DNA of 64,000 nucleotides from Macrotis lagotis. Lineage: Eukaryota > Chordata > Mammalia > Peramelemorphia > Peramelidae. Position numbers and translations under genes: made by a program. The notes beneath the pieces were generated by a model. The model was not told the origin of the DNA and searched no databases. It saw nothing but the letters and a program-made list of their open reading frames with translations. Of this stretch, positions 1 through 11,093 are shown piece by piece. The stretch is taken from assembly GCF_037893015.1 (NCBI RefSeq), contig NC_133666.1, positions 623,454,104 to 623,518,103 of the forward strand, read 5' to 3'. Numbering within the stretch: position 1 is the first letter of the stretch; each line of letters opens with the position of its first letter.

Positions 1-417
1 CAGGAGACTGTAGGCAAAGGGGAAATCCCTCCCCCCTCTATGTGACTGTAACAAGATAAGAGACTGGAAGCTGGGTACTGGAAAGGAGAAATTAGGAACT
101 GACATTTAACAATGAAACAAAAGGAATATTTCTTCTTTCTCTTCAAAAACAATTTAACAGTGTAAACTATTGCAAAATTTGTTTCTAATTATAGCATCAC
201 TATGTCCATAACTCCCTGGTAATAGTAGACCTTAAAATATACTATTTCAAAGCAGTGATCATTAAAACAATTTGGTACTGATTTTAAAAATATGAAAGTT
301 GTTCAATGGAACACATTAGGCAAATATGATCCAGAAGTAATTGAACATAACAGAGCAAAGAGTTTTTTTTAAAAAAACGCAATGAACCAAGGACTCTATT
401 AGAAGAAGGCCTCATTA
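1..417. other. unassigned noncoding sequence
   Basis: AT-rich sequence without a convincing ORF, splice signal or recognisable repeat. Confidence 0.4.
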
Positions 418-418
418 G

Positions 419-573
419 GGTGGCTAGGTGGCGCAGTGGATAAAGCACCCGCCCTGGAATCAGGTAGTACCTGGGTTCAAATCTGGTCTCAGACACTTAA
501 TAATTACCTAGCTGTATGACCTTGGGCAAGCCACTTAACCCCATTTACCTTGCAAAAACCTAAAAAAAAAAAA
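419..573 (+). mobile_element. tRNA-derived SINE (WSINE1-like)
   Basis: Near full length. It has the family head (GGTGGCTAGGTGGCGCAGTGG), the box B-like stretch GGGTTCAAAT, the body TTAATAATTACCTAGCTG and a TTGCAAAAACC tail before an A-run. About fifteen related copies occur in this window and define the family internally. The name is from memory of marsupial repeats. Confidence 0.85.
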
Positions 574-595
574 GGAGGCCTCATTATGTATACAT

Positions 596-851
596 GAAAT
601 GGAGGCATAATAGATAAGTGTGATGGACTTGGAATCAGGAAGACATGGACTCAAATTCTCCCTCAAACATTTTCTTGATATTTGGCCCTAGGTAGGTCAC
701 TTAACCTCTCTTAGTCTCAGGTTTTTTTAATTAATAAAATGAGGGAAATTATAACATTTACTCTATAGGGTTGCTGGGAGGATCAAATAAGATAAAATAT
801 GTGAAGTGCTTTGCAAACCTTTAAGAATTATTATTATTGTTGTTGTTGTTG

Positions 852-882
<31 letters not shown>

Positions 883-885
883 ATC
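596..885 (+). mobile_element. CORE-SINE (THER1/MIR-like) ending in (TTG/TTA)n
   Basis: It has a tRNA-like head (TTGGAATCAGGAAGACATGG), a core with AAAATGAGGGAAATTATAA, then GGATCAAATAAGATAAAATA and TGCTTTGCAAACC, and a terminal TTG/TTA microsatellite. This order is that of therian CORE-SINEs. Confidence 0.75.
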
Positions 886-1033
886 AAAGGTCAAGTCATA
901 AATCAGAGAACAATAGAGTTGCCTGACCCCATTCTCTTTTATCTCTGGAACTGAACTTTGTTTCTTTTGCCTCACCCACCACATCCAATTATAGTACTAT
1001 TCTTCCACCTTTTACTCCCTGCCTGCCCCCTCA

Positions 1034-1114
1034 ATTCCCAAGGACCCTCCTTCAGAAACAGAATTTAGATTTCTTTCTGTCAAGGACTCTGGCCAATACC
1101 ACTGTGTGAGGAGG
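1034..1114 (+). pseudogene. TCR/Ig V-like fragment, inverted relative to the TRM cluster
   Basis: One plus-strand frame gives a short V framework-3 end, FRFLSVKDSGQYHCVRR, then HRLASL and a stop. The residues DSGQYHCVRR are identical to the end of the Vmu-j exon at 11.9-12.2 kb, and the DNA matches it closely across that block. The rest of the V domain, a leader and a good RSS are not visible; CACAGAT follows directly but has no convincing nonamer at 12 or 23 bp. Orientation is opposite to the mu exons. I read it as a truncated relic of a mu V or Vmu-j duplicate. The match is short, so chance cannot be fully excluded. Confidence 0.5.
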
Positions 1115-1139
1115 CACAGATTGGCTAGTCTCTGAGGAA

Positions 1140-2345
1140 AGATAGATGTGACTATGAAGCCTAGCAAGCCTCCTCCATACACATGCACACACACTCATTC
1201 TTCTTTATAATCCTGGAAACTATGCTGTGTTCTGTGTGCCCATGTGTAATGTCTTCACTCCCTCTGAGCCTTGAACACCCCAGAGATGGTCTAGGACAGA
1301 TTTTTAAAAGACTTTAAAGAGTCAGGAGGACCTGAGTTCAAATTTGAACAAAGGAAAAAAGTGGGGGGAAAGGTTTAGTTTTTACATTATGAGAACAATT
1401 TGCTCTATATACAGTAATAAGTTCTAAGGTTTAGGTTGGAGCTGAGGGAAGAAACCTAGGGGTGAGTTGTTTGCCCCAGCTCTCCTAACTCTGAGCTCAA
1501 ACATATTCATTTGCCACACCTGGGCTGGGGCTGGGTAGGAACTGGGGGCAAGATAAAGGACAAGGAGTTAAGGTCTAATTAGAAGGACCTCAGTTCTCAC
1601 TGGCACCCAGTGGCACTGACTGGTTAGGGATTTCTACCTCAATGATCTCAAAATATGACTGGATTTGGACTGGCCCTTAATCTCGTGTGGTGAGTAAAAT
1701 TGTTCCACCTACAATAAAAAAGACTAAATCAGAGCTCTACACCAATGGCATTTTATTAAAAGGTCTATGGTTCGCTTAATGAAGTGGACCTCAGATCTTC
1801 CTCATGAACTGAGATGCCTTCTCCTTCTAAGACCCTGTTTTTAGAGTTTGACATTTTGACATTCAGGAACAACTATCTCAAATACACAATAAGTTGATAT
1901 ATGGCACATAGGCTAAAATAAGAAAATAAGAAAAACAATGTTAGCAGGGTCACGAGTTGGGCAAAGCAGGAAAGGTTTTTGCTGAGAAAGTAATCATAAG
2001 ATGGGTGGACTCCTTCCTAGGTTAGTCAGGAAGAGATGGAATGAACTATACAAGAACATATGGGTGGGGGGAACTTTCCATGTAGTTGAGTCACGTCCAC
2101 CACACTGGACTTGTTCACCAAGGCAAGGAAAAACAATGATGGAAGGCCTCTAAGTAGCTTCCTATGATTACATAAGTGATCTTGTCATCTGTAACTTATA
2201 CCTCCAGGACCAAATATACAGAAGTTATTATCATTACCTCATGGAATTATATCAGATTGATATAATACTTACTAGAATAAAAGTGGTCCAAATGAATTAT
2301 TTCCCTCATCCCCACCTTCAATCCACAAACAGACCTTTGTCTTTC
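1140..2345. other. unassigned noncoding sequence
   Basis: I see no ORF or clear repeat. A short possible leader-like exon (1655-1689, plus) reads MTGFGLALNLV and ends at GTGAGT, but no V exon follows it. Confidence 0.35.
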
Positions 2346-2349
2346 TTTT

Positions 2350-2506
2350 TTCTTTTTTCTTTTTAGTTTTTGCAAGGCAATTGGGTTAAGTGGCTTGCCC
2401 AAGGCCACACAGCTAGGTAAATATTAAGTGTCTGAGGTCAGATTTAAACTCAGATACTCCTGACTCCAGGGCCGGTGCTCTATCCATTGCGCCACCTAGC
2501 CACCCC
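2350..2506 (-). mobile_element. tRNA-derived SINE (WSINE1-like), minus strand
   Basis: Reverse complement of the family consensus. A T-rich tail and TTTTGCAAGGC start on the left, and the head (GCGCCACCTAGCCACCCC) lies on the right. Confidence 0.85.
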
Positions 2507-2739
2507 TGAGACCATTGTCTTTCTATGGGTCATTACAATCAAAATGCACAGAGGGCAGTCTTTCATGGGTGACACAAAACCAGAAGGAGGGAATTCCTTT
2601 ATAGAGGTATAAAGGTGATATTAGAGAAGAGGGAAAATGTGTACAACTTATAACATTCTGATTATATTCTTTTTTATTAAACAGTTACTCATTTATTATA
2701 TATATATATTCATATATGTATATATTTTTGTCTCTCATT

Positions 2740-4905
2740 ATTGAAGTTGACCAAAATGACATCACTATGTTTGAGACAATCTGTATACAACTGTGGCCAA
2801 TCAATTCCATATGAGCTCAGAATGCTCTACCACAGTTTTACTCTAAACTTATGTATGTCATGGTTCCTTTCAGCTACTTCAATTCTGCCCTTCACTGATG
2901 AGGACATGCCATGCTGGGCAGTCCTGCACCAGTGTCTCCCCTGCCACACAATTAATTCCAAAGTTCTTAAGAGAGATCTTCAGGGATTGCGGTCATTCTT
3001 CCTCTGACCCCCTTGTGAGCACTTGCCCCAATTGAATTCGCCATGGAATCGTCTTTTTGACAAGCATACTTCAGGCATTCTAACAACACATCCAATCCAC
3101 CATAGTTACACTCTGTAGTAATGTTGGAATGTAGCAGTTCAGCTCGAGAAAGGGCCTCAGTGTCTATTATCTTCTCCTGCCTGGTGATCTTGGCAATCTT
3201 TCTTTTTCAAAGAGGACCAATGACATCACAGGATTGGGTTCAGGATGCAATGTCTTCAACTGTGACTGATCAATGCAATAAAATTTGGAAGGTTCTATCA
3301 CAGATTAGGTACATGTAGTCCATTGGAACATTAGGATGGAAATTTTTCTGGATTTGCTCAGCTCACTTTTCCTTTGCGCTCTGCAATTATGCTTTGTTTA
3401 TGGAGTACAGCACCTTCTTTGATGCAGGCACAAAATGCTGGACAGTCCTGCATTTTCCATGTCTCATAATCAATATTAAAGTTCTTCAGGGAGATTTTAG
3501 AGTGCCCTTGTATTACTTTTTCTGACAATTCTCTATAAAATAGTTTTTTAGGTATTTCTGTCCTTTTCATTCAGCCTCTATGGTCAACTCACCAGGCTTG
3601 TGCTCCCTGCTCTAAATTTTGAATGATTAGCAGTTCAGTGCAAGAGAGGACCTCAGCTCCTTATCTTGGGAAGTGATCTCCAGAATCTTACTAAGACAAT
3701 TCAAATGGAAGCACCCTGGTTTTCTGGCATGGAACTGAGAGACTGCTCAGATTTCACAGTCATGCAACAATGAAGTCCGAATGATGGTTCTAGATTTTTA
3801 GTATATTAGACAGTCCAACAATATCTTTTCTTCCCACATTTTCCATCAGAATCTCCCAAACATTGAACTAGTTCTGTAATGCACAAATCAACCTCACATT
3901 CTGTTGGGCATACCTGGAAAGAATACTGCCAAGGTAAATGAAATTATCCATAGTATTCAAAATTTCCCCATTTACTATGACCAAAGATTCCATATATGAA
4001 TGAAGTGATGCTGGCTAATCTTCTTGATGTTAATTGTCAGTCCAAAATTAACAAATAGCAAAAAATCCATCTTACAACTCATTCTCAGAGATTGCACTGA
4101 GTACACCATTTTATTTGAACAAAAAGTTGGGCATCAATTCTCCCTCTTTGTTAGTCTTGACCTTTTCAAGTAAAATAAATAATCTACCATTACTGTGGCA
4201 GCTGACCTTGGGGGCTAACTTTCTCTTGCCATATAATCCAGAAGATTTCAGTCCACTTCCCTATCAGTAGTTGACCCCCTGCCATATAGATGTATGCTGG
4301 GATACAATCAACACCAGGCACTTTGCCACTTGAGATAAACCTGATGGCATTCAATACCTCTTGTTCAGTTGGAAGTTTTGATCGAGAGGGAATTTCAACA
4401 ATCTGAGGTTTATAGTATTTGTCTTCATATTTGGGAGATGATGGTCTGTTGAGAACATTACAAAAGTGTTCAATCCATCTCTCTAGGATCATGTCCTTAG
4501 CAGAGTAGCTCCATCAGTACTGAATAGTTGAGATGCTTAAAAGGTCTGTGGTTCATAAATTGTCCTCAGGGCACTATAGAAGCACTTTGGATTGTTGCTG
4601 TTGACATAAAATTAAATCTCATCTATCTTCTTGATTAGCCAGATTTGAACTTAGGTTCTCCTGACTCCAGGGCCAGTACTCTATCCACTGTACCACCTAG
4701 CTGCCCTAGCACCTTACTTTTTTGATAGAGTTAAAGGCTGCCTTCTTGGAGACATCCAATAGATTGCCAAATTCCAAAGCTCTTTCCATCCAGTGAAAAG
4801 ACAATCCAATTTCCTGGGTCACTTTGTACAGGATTGTGGCTATGGTTCCCAATGTATCTGGACATACTGCTTCATCACTCACCCAATCCCATAGGACTTC
4901 AAGGT
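2740..4905 (-). mobile_element. RTE-clade LINE fossil, antisense
   Basis: The minus-strand frame at 4190-4492 encodes a reverse-transcriptase N-terminal part: ILERWIEHFCNVLNRPS, then LPTEQEVLNAIRFISSGKVP, then a GVDCIP core and YMAGG. This resembles the RTE-type signature 'ILxRWxEHFxxLLNRPS...SSGKAPGxDxIPAEIYKAGG'. Sequence to the left fits the downstream ORF and 3' part, heavily decayed. A SINE fragment interrupts it near 4632-4706. The outer limits are approximate. Confidence 0.65.
4632..4706 (-). mobile_element. SINE head fragment in the RTE fossil
   Basis: Reverse complement of the tRNA-derived SINE head (CTCCTGACTCCAGGGCCAG to CCACCTAGCTGCCC). The 3' half is missing. Confidence 0.7.
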
Positions 4906-5257
4906 AGGTGAAATTTTAAGAAAGCAAAATAATAAAGTAGTTAAATAATAAAATAGAGGATGATAGGTGATAATCTTAATTTGGACATGAAATAGATTTA
5001 AGTGAGGCAGAATTAGTGTATTTGTGGTTCTAGCAACTAAACAAATGCCAGGTGTTTCCTCAGCATCACCTCTAGGAGGCAGGATCACCAAATTAATTTA
5101 TGCTATAAAAAAGAAAGACTCATTTGGAATTTCTACTAGTCATAATTCCACTATCACAAGTACTTATGGACACAAAGAATCTTTTCTCATTATTGTGCAG
5201 AAATCTTGCAGATTCCCAACTTCAATAATACGGGTGCTAATATCTTAGATTTCTACA

Positions 5258-5352
5258 GGGCTTCAAGGTTTGCAAAGCATTTTCACAACAATAAACTTTG
5301 ATTAATTCATACAGACATTATTATCCTTCTTTTACAGATGAGGAAAGCTCCT
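5258..5352 (-). mobile_element. MIR/CORE-SINE fragment
   Basis: It contains GGTTTGCAAAGCATTTTCAC and ACAGATGAGGAAAG, typical of MIR-type core and tail sequence read in reverse. Confidence 0.55.
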
Positions 5353-5489
5353 CTTATAAGCAGTCAGTTCCAGGTAAGCCTGAATTTATCCCAGATCTCT
5401 CTTCAGATGATTGTCACCAAAACCAATAGGCTCAATTAGTCTTTCTTTGTAGAATACTCTCAGATTTATATAACAAACCTTAATCTCTT

Positions 5490-6260
5490 TTTTTTAAAAT
5501 CAGTCTCCAGACATCATTAACATATCTGAAGTACATTTCTACCTGGATATCCAGAATGCATCTCAAACTCTTTACCTTCTCCCCAAACCTGTTCCTACTC
5601 CAAATTTCCCCTACTTCTTTTGAGGCCACAGTCATTCAAGTTTGTGACTTTTCCTTAACACTTCATGCTCTGAATAATTTCACCACCACATCTAATCACT
5701 TATCATATTTTGTCTGTTCTACTTCCCCAACATCTTTCACATCCATCACCATTCACAGAGTCACCCTTCTTATTTGAGGCTTCATAGCCTGGCCTCAAGA
5801 ATATTGCAAAAGCCACCTACTTGATCCCTTTCTTGCCAGTCTCTCCTGTAGACAATCAATTCTCACAGCTAACAAAATGGACCTTGTAAAATGTACATCT
5901 GACCTTCTCACTCAAGAGGCTCTAGTGGGACCCCATTTATCCAAGATACAAAACAAACTCCTCAGCTTAGCAATTAAAGTCTATCAAAATCAGATATTAT
6001 ATTTACTTCACCTCCCTCCATTCCAGATAAACTAGCTTGTTTCTATTCCCTAAAAGAACATTCTATCTCCTACCTCCATGTCTTTGTACAAATTGTTCTA
6101 GATTCCTTTTCTCCTCAACTCCTAGTCTCAGAGTTCTTTGTATTTTTCAAAGTTGATCTCTTAGGACAAATCTTTCAAATTCCACTATTTTTAGTATTTT
6201 TTTCCTTGCCTCATAAAATTTTTATCTATGGAGTCCTACCTACTCTATGTGACATTCTCT
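5490..6260 (+). mobile_element. L2-like LINE 3' region, old
   Basis: Pyrimidine-rich sequence (CTCAAACTCTTTACCTTCTC, TTCTATTCCC, CTCCTACCTCCATGTCTTTG) with the order of phrases typical of the L2 terminal region. No coding capacity remains. Confidence 0.5.
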
Positions 6261-6659
6261 AGTAAGCTTGAATAATTAAAATAGGGACTATTCTTTGTTA
6301 TTTTTTGTGCCCAGGATTTGGCTAGCTCAGGTTCAAGTACACATAGTTCCTATTTTTTTTTCAAAATGCAAGGGACTACTATCCTTCACAGGTTGATCCA
6401 TGAAGGGACAAAATGAACTGACAGCCACTAGTTCCTCCTGTTAGAGGGGGAATAAAGGAATGCCCTCTGGCCTCCTCTGAGCAGGGATCCTTTCTGATTG
6501 ATGAGCAGGCTTCTTCCTTTGTTAAGACTGCAGTTGTCCTCTACTAGACAGTTATCTAGGAAAAACAAGAAGAATAGGAGAAAAGCTAAGGGAGCTAAGA
6601 GTTTGATTTCTACAGATTTCTTTGATTCCTTTAAGACTTTGTACCAGAACAATATGGAG

Positions 6660-6662
6660 TGT

Positions 6663-6694
<32 letters not shown>
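6660..6694 (+). repeat. (TG)n microsatellite
   Basis: Uninterrupted GTGTGT run after TGGAGTGTGTGTGTTTG. Confidence 0.95.
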
Positions 6695-6695
<1 letters not shown>

Positions 6696-6905
6696 CTTTG
6701 GTGGTGATCTGTGTTTTTCTGCCTAAGTCAAACAAGGTCTAGAGTTAGTTGGGGGTAAAGTCATCAGTTGTGGTACAATGATGATATCCCTCTGGAAACA
6801 TTTAAAAAAGCAATGAGCAGTGGGAATCAGGATCCAGGAGAGAGATCAGGCTCAAGGATCATTCCCATTTCTGTAGCAGTTTAGAATCTTACAAAGTGCC
6901 TTCTA

Positions 6906-7052
6906 TGAGGCAGCTACATGGGGCAATGATTAGAGCACCAGCCCTGGAGTCAGGAGAACCTGAGTTCAAATCCAGCCCCAGACACTTAATACTTAGCTGT
7001 GTAACCTGGTTCAAGTCACTAAACTCCATTGTCTTGAAAAAACAAAAAAAAA
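6906..7052 (+). mobile_element. tRNA-derived SINE, diverged
   Basis: Family head and CCTGGAGTCAGGAGAACC, body ACTTAATACTTAGCTGTG, A-rich tail. It is more diverged than the copies at 29.0 or 43.6 kb. Confidence 0.7.
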
Positions 7053-7229
7053 TTATTAAGTAATAAAGCACCTCCTTCACAGTCACCCTGTGAATTAGGA
7101 AGTGTCAGTATAATGGATATTCAATTATTTTCAAGGCTATCATATGAAAGGACTTGTTCTTTTTTACCTCAGAGGAAAACTAGGTGATGACAAACAGAAA
7201 TTTGAGATTTGATAAGAGAAAATCCCCAA

Positions 7230-7360
7230 CAATTAAAACTATCAAAAACTAGAATTGGCCAGCCAGGTATCAGATTGTTCCTTACTGGAGGTCTTTAAGC
7301 AAAGACTGGATAATCATTTACTAGATGGGTCATAGGATTCTTTTACAGATATTGTTTCAA
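7230..7360 (+). mobile_element. CR1/L3-like LINE 3' fragment
   Basis: It contains TTACTGGAGGTCTTTAAGC, AAGACTGGATAATCATTTAC and CATAGGATTC, phrases I associate with CR1-type 3' ends in mammals. Assignment is tentative. Confidence 0.4.
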
Positions 7361-7504
7361 ATGAATATCCACTCAATTGTGGCCACTTTCTAGTTCTGAA
7401 AGTGATTCATTGAGGAAGCACGTTGATCTTTCCAGGGACATCAGGAGTCGGACAAGGGATAATGGTAAAGTACACTTTTCACCAGGTGATTCTCACACTG
7501 AGCA

Positions 7505-7727
7505 GGTACATGACCCAGTAATGGATCTGGAATTAGGAAGACCTGAGTTCAATCTGATCTCAGACATTTCCTAGCTCTATGACACTGGGGAAGTCTTTTT
7601 GCATCAATTTCAAAATATAGAAATAATAATAGCAACTATCTACAGGACTGCTGTGAGAAAAAAAGATGAGATATTTGAAAAGCAATTTGTAAATCTTAAA
7701 GGATTATTAATCATCATCATCATCATC
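7505..7727 (+). mobile_element. CORE-SINE (THER1/MIR-like) ending in (ATC)n
   Basis: Head GGAATTAGGAAGACCTGAG, middle ACTGCTGTGAGAAAAAAAGA, then AATTTGTAAATCTTAAAGG and a short ATC repeat at the 3' end. Confidence 0.65.
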
Positions 7728-7956
7728 ATTCCATTTGTTCACATGGTCTCCTTCTTGGTCCACATTCATATCCATGGTCAGATTACCATGAGCATGAGTT
7801 CATCCCCTTGTTGACCTCAAACAGAGCCTCCAATAGGAAAAAAAATCATGATTGGGGCAGGGAAGGGAAAGTATGGTTTCACAGTAGGCTAGGTATTCAC
7901 AGATACAATTGCCCTTGGACCACATTATGATACACAGAAGCAAGACAAGATTTGTT

Positions 7957-8676
7957 TTTATTGTAGGAATAAGGGGATGAGGAATGCTATATCATGGAGA
8001 ATACAGGACCAGGAATGAAGAGTTTGCAGTTAAAGGGAGATTGAATATAATTAGGATGATTATGGGTCCTTGAGGCCATTCTAGAGTTATCTTGAAGTTA
8101 TCCAGTGATCATTCCAAGAACATCAGAGAGATTCAGAATCCAAGTCATAGCTTCTTAGATATTTTCCATCAGGTTCTCCTGAAGAAGCAGAAGTTAAAAA
8201 TCAGAAGTTAGTAACTCAAATGCCAAATCCATTGCTCTATTCCTTAGCCTTTTCCTCAAGGAGAGGCAGTGAGATAAAAGGGATATTAAGAAGGCAGAGT
8301 TGGGACCAGAGTAAAGGGGAAACTGAAGTGAAACTGAGAGTGAAACGGTATCTAAGAAAAAGGGGAGAGACTTGAGCAAAGAGGAGGCTGAAAGGTAAAT
8401 GTGGCATAGTGACTGAGGAGGAAGCCATGGGAAAATTCTGACAGGTCAGAGAGGATTCTGGGAGAAATGAACAAAATGAACAGCAAGGAGATTTGGGGGG
8501 GGGGTCTTAAGAGACAGAGGAGAGTCTGAGAGGACAAATTAGAAATTCAGGAAAAGGGTGAGGCTGAGCTATGACAGGAAGTACTGAGGAAAAGCTGAAG
8601 GAATAGAAAGAAGATTGTGATTAATAGTCTGAGACAAACTAGGGGTGGAAAGATGAACCAAAGCTAGACATTTACT
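7957..8676 (-). other. probable 3' UTR and poly(A) signal of TRMC
   Basis: On the minus strand, AATAAA (7957-7962, read as TTTATT on plus) lies about 715 bases after the stop codon of the transmembrane exon, and a T/G-rich stretch follows it. No other good AATAAA precedes it in this interval. The extent of the UTR is inferred. Confidence 0.5.
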
Positions 8677-8789
8677 TCAGAAGATCAATGTCATGGTGGT
8701 GAAGAGGACATTGATGACCACAGTCTTCACAAATAGTAGTCTCAGACCCAGCACATTGAGGAATAGCATGTTCCCCTGCTCAGGTTCTA
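8677..8789 (-). CDS. TRMC: TCR mu constant region, transmembrane/cytoplasmic exon
   Basis: Last coding exon of the mu chain. A polypyrimidine tract ending TTCCCTGCAG precedes a phase-1 acceptor; with the G from the previous exon it starts VEPEQGN and runs 36 residues after the split codon to TGA. The core LGLRLLFVKTVVINVLF is a membrane helix with Arg and Lys five residues apart. The same pair occurs in the TCR delta tail (LGLRMLFAKTVAVNFLL), where such basic residues pair with acidic residues of CD3. Almost no cytoplasmic tail follows, as in other TCR chains, so signalling must go through CD3. It lies 1.87 kb downstream of the connecting-peptide exon, across an intron holding MIR, L2 and CR1 fossils. 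I see no break. Confidence 0.9.
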
Positions 8790-8869
8790 CTGCAGGGAAC
8801 AATGGTCAAGATCAAGGGGATTCGAGGGACCTACCCTAAGCAGTAGCAACATTTATCCTAGCCAACAAT

Positions 8870-9065
8870 TATGTAATGCTTCTAAGGTTTACAAAACAAC
8901 ATACCAAAAAATTTCATGAGACTTTCAACAAAATATAATATTAGTTCTTCAGTTATTCCTGTCATTTTATCAATGAGAAAACTAGCTCAGAATGTTTGAG
9001 TGACTTGCCCATTATCACATAGTTAATAGATATCGTGGATGAGATTCAAATTTAGATCTTCTGAC
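8870..9065 (-). mobile_element. MIR/CORE-SINE in the TRMC intron
   Basis: It reads TGCTTCTAAGGTTTACAAAA, then CCTGTCATTTTATCAATGAG and AGTGACTTGCCCATTATCAC, MIR-like phrases in antisense order. It ends where an L2-like fragment begins. Confidence 0.6.
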
Positions 9066-9870
9066 TCCTTTTAGGTATGTCCTAGGCATTCCAAACTGAG
9101 CATGACCAAAATGGAATTCATTACCTTTTACCACAAGCCTCCCTTTTCTCTATACTTCCCTATTTATTATAAGGAACCACCATCTTTCTACTGACCAATA
9201 TTCACAATCTTGGCATCATCCTTATTTCTTTCGTCTCCCTGATGGCATCTGTTAGGTCTTTTCAATTTTGTGTTTTTTTCCCTGTTCTATCCTTTCATAC
9301 AGCCACCCCCACACCAGTCCAGGATTCCATCATTTCTTACATAAACTGTGGCAACAGTCTCCCATTGACCATGTCATTTCGCAGCTCAAGAATCTTCAGT
9401 CGCTCCCTATTGACTTGAGGATAAATTGCAGTCGTTCACAATCTTAGTCTAATCTATTTTTTCCATGTTTGATGAACATTATTTCACCTTCATAATTCCA
9501 TGTTCCAACCCATCTGACCTATTTGCTATTCCCAAAATTTGCATTAAATCTCCCAGATTCTTTTCCCCATCTCCAGTTTGAAAGACATTCCATCTTTCCC
9601 TCCATTCTTAGAATTTCTATTTTCCTTCAAGGCCCAGCTCTTGTACCAGTTCAGGCAGGAACTCTTGCCTCATTAGCTTATTTATTGGTGTTCTTTCCCT
9701 CCTCAATTATCCTATATTTACTTATCTATTTGTATGGTTTTTTTCCTGCCATTCAGTGGAATATAAGTTCCTTGAGAGCAAGGACTGTCTTTCAGTTTTT
9801 CCACTGAATCTTAATGTCTTGTACAAAGTAAGTGATCAATAAATATTTGTTAGATCATATGAACTTGGTA
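9066..9870 (+). mobile_element. L2-like LINE 3' end in the TRMC intron
   Basis: Starts near TATGTCCTAGGCATTCC and ends with GTGGAATATAAGTTCCTTGA, GAGCAAGGACTGTCTTTC and AGTGATCAATAAATATTTGT, the characteristic L2 3' terminus. It lies in sense on plus, so antisense to the receptor gene. Confidence 0.75.
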
Positions 9871-10379
9871 CAAAATTTGAGGTGGAAGAATGAAAAATAA
9901 TTTGGATGACTGATGGCAAGTGAATGTAACAGTGATCGAAATAGTAATAGAATAATAGGAGAAATAAGTTAAAAGAAACTTTGAAGTAGATGTCAGCTAC
10001 AGCTGTGGAAATCAAGGGTAGAAAGAGGAGAGTAAAGGAGTAATCAGTATGAGGAATAATTATTAAGAATGAATGAATTATGGAGAAGTATGGAGGACTT
10101 AGTTCAATTTATGGAATATCGTATTTCCTGAGGCCTGGGTAACTTTATACACTTTAAATCTTGAATTATGACACACTCAGACCATAGAATATCACACACT
10201 GTATATCTGAAGAGATTGTCAAGTTATTTTTAATTCTTCCACCTCATTCAAATTTCATACCAAATTCTTTGTCAAAATAGGACACACAGTAGAATCACAG
10301 ATTCAAAGGATCATATATTCAGAGAACTTCACTTAGAAAGGACTTGAGTAGCTAACTGCTCCAAATTGGCATAGAAGAA
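9871..10379. other. unassigned intronic sequence of TRMC
   Basis: AT-rich, no ORF, no recognised repeat. Confidence 0.4.
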
Positions 10380-10600
10380 ATTGTCTCTAAAACATGCCCT
10401 TGCATTATCTCAACCATACTTTGCCAAAACAGCTTCAATGAAATGGTCCCATGGCCTCCTCAGACAGTCCATTGCACATTTGAACAGTCCTAAAAGTCAG
10501 AAACTTATTCCCTACATGATCAAAGCTAAATATTCCTCTTGGTAACCTCTAGGTTTTGTCAGTGTCTCCTTCTGGTCACTGTTTTATTTTTCTTTCCTAT
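10380..10600 (+). mobile_element. CR1/L3-like fragment in the TRMC intron
   Basis: It contains CAGACAGTCCATTGCACATT, CTAAAAGTCAGAAACTTATT and TTCTGGTCACTGTTTTATTT, in the order I recall for an ancient mammalian CR1-type repeat. A similar fragment occurs near 44.0-44.2 kb. Confidence 0.4.
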
Positions 10601-10658
10601 GAAGCTCTCAGTTTCAATTTTGTCAACTTTGCCTTTGCACTATGAATCTTTAACTTAC

Positions 10659-10727
10659 CTATAAGATCCTGTTCAGGGCAAAACTGTTTCTGCTTAGAGA
10701 CAATCCCAGAGTCTGTTCCAGTATAAT
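10659..10727 (-). CDS. TRMC: TCR mu constant region, connecting-peptide exon
   Basis: Short exon between the constant Ig domain and the membrane exon. Acceptor TTTCTGACTTCAG precedes it and donor GTAAGTTAAAG follows it. With the split codon shared with the C exon it reads DYTGTDSGIVSKQKQFCPEQ then DLI. The single cysteine (FCPE) sits where TCR chains carry the residue for the interchain disulfide, so this is the likely link to the partner chain. The exon is 69 bases, phase 1 at both ends, so it joins in frame to both neighbours. Its hydrophilic content and position match the hinge-like exon of delta chains. No break is visible. Confidence 0.88.
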   Translation of the reverse strand: MILEQTLGLSLSRNSFALNRIL

Positions 10728-11093
10728 CTGAAGTCAGAAACAAATTCTCAGACATAGCTCTGATCCTCAGTAAGCCCAGGATTGGCCTCCCTGATGCTCT
10801 TGATATCAAGAAGCACCTTCCCAGCCTAGGACCATGCCCTAATCCTAGCTGTCCTACTTCAATCTTGAACCACTTCCCCACAGGATTCCTATCTCCAGCA
10901 TTATGACCTCTTCTTAGGTCACTCCTTTCAAATACAGGTGGATATTCCAATTCCTGAATCCTTTTCCCCAACTTAAATCTTTACTCAACATCCAGGTATG
11001 CTTCACCCGAGACATAGCCTTGTACCTGTCTTTCAGTATATCTCTTCTCTATGTTTCTCCCAACAACCTCCATCACTCCGGGGCTAATCATAC

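Noticed and set aside
419-573. GCAAAAACC in SINE tails as RSS nonamers
   Set aside because: It recurs in every SINE copy of this family and has no heptamer at 12 or 23 bases.
763-984. Minus-strand ORF with runs of I and T
   Set aside because: It is the translation of a TTA/TTG microsatellite at the end of a CORE-SINE.
1370-1450. Minus-strand LRTYYC, like a V end
   Set aside because: No upstream V frame and no heptamer after it.
8237-8537. Overlapping minus-strand ORFs in 8.2-8.5 kb
   Set aside because: They fall in the probable 3' UTR of TRMC, without a domain or upstream signals.
10597-10971. 124-residue minus-strand ORF
   Set aside because: Only 69 bases of it are a real exon (connecting peptide), shown by the splice sites; the rest is intron.
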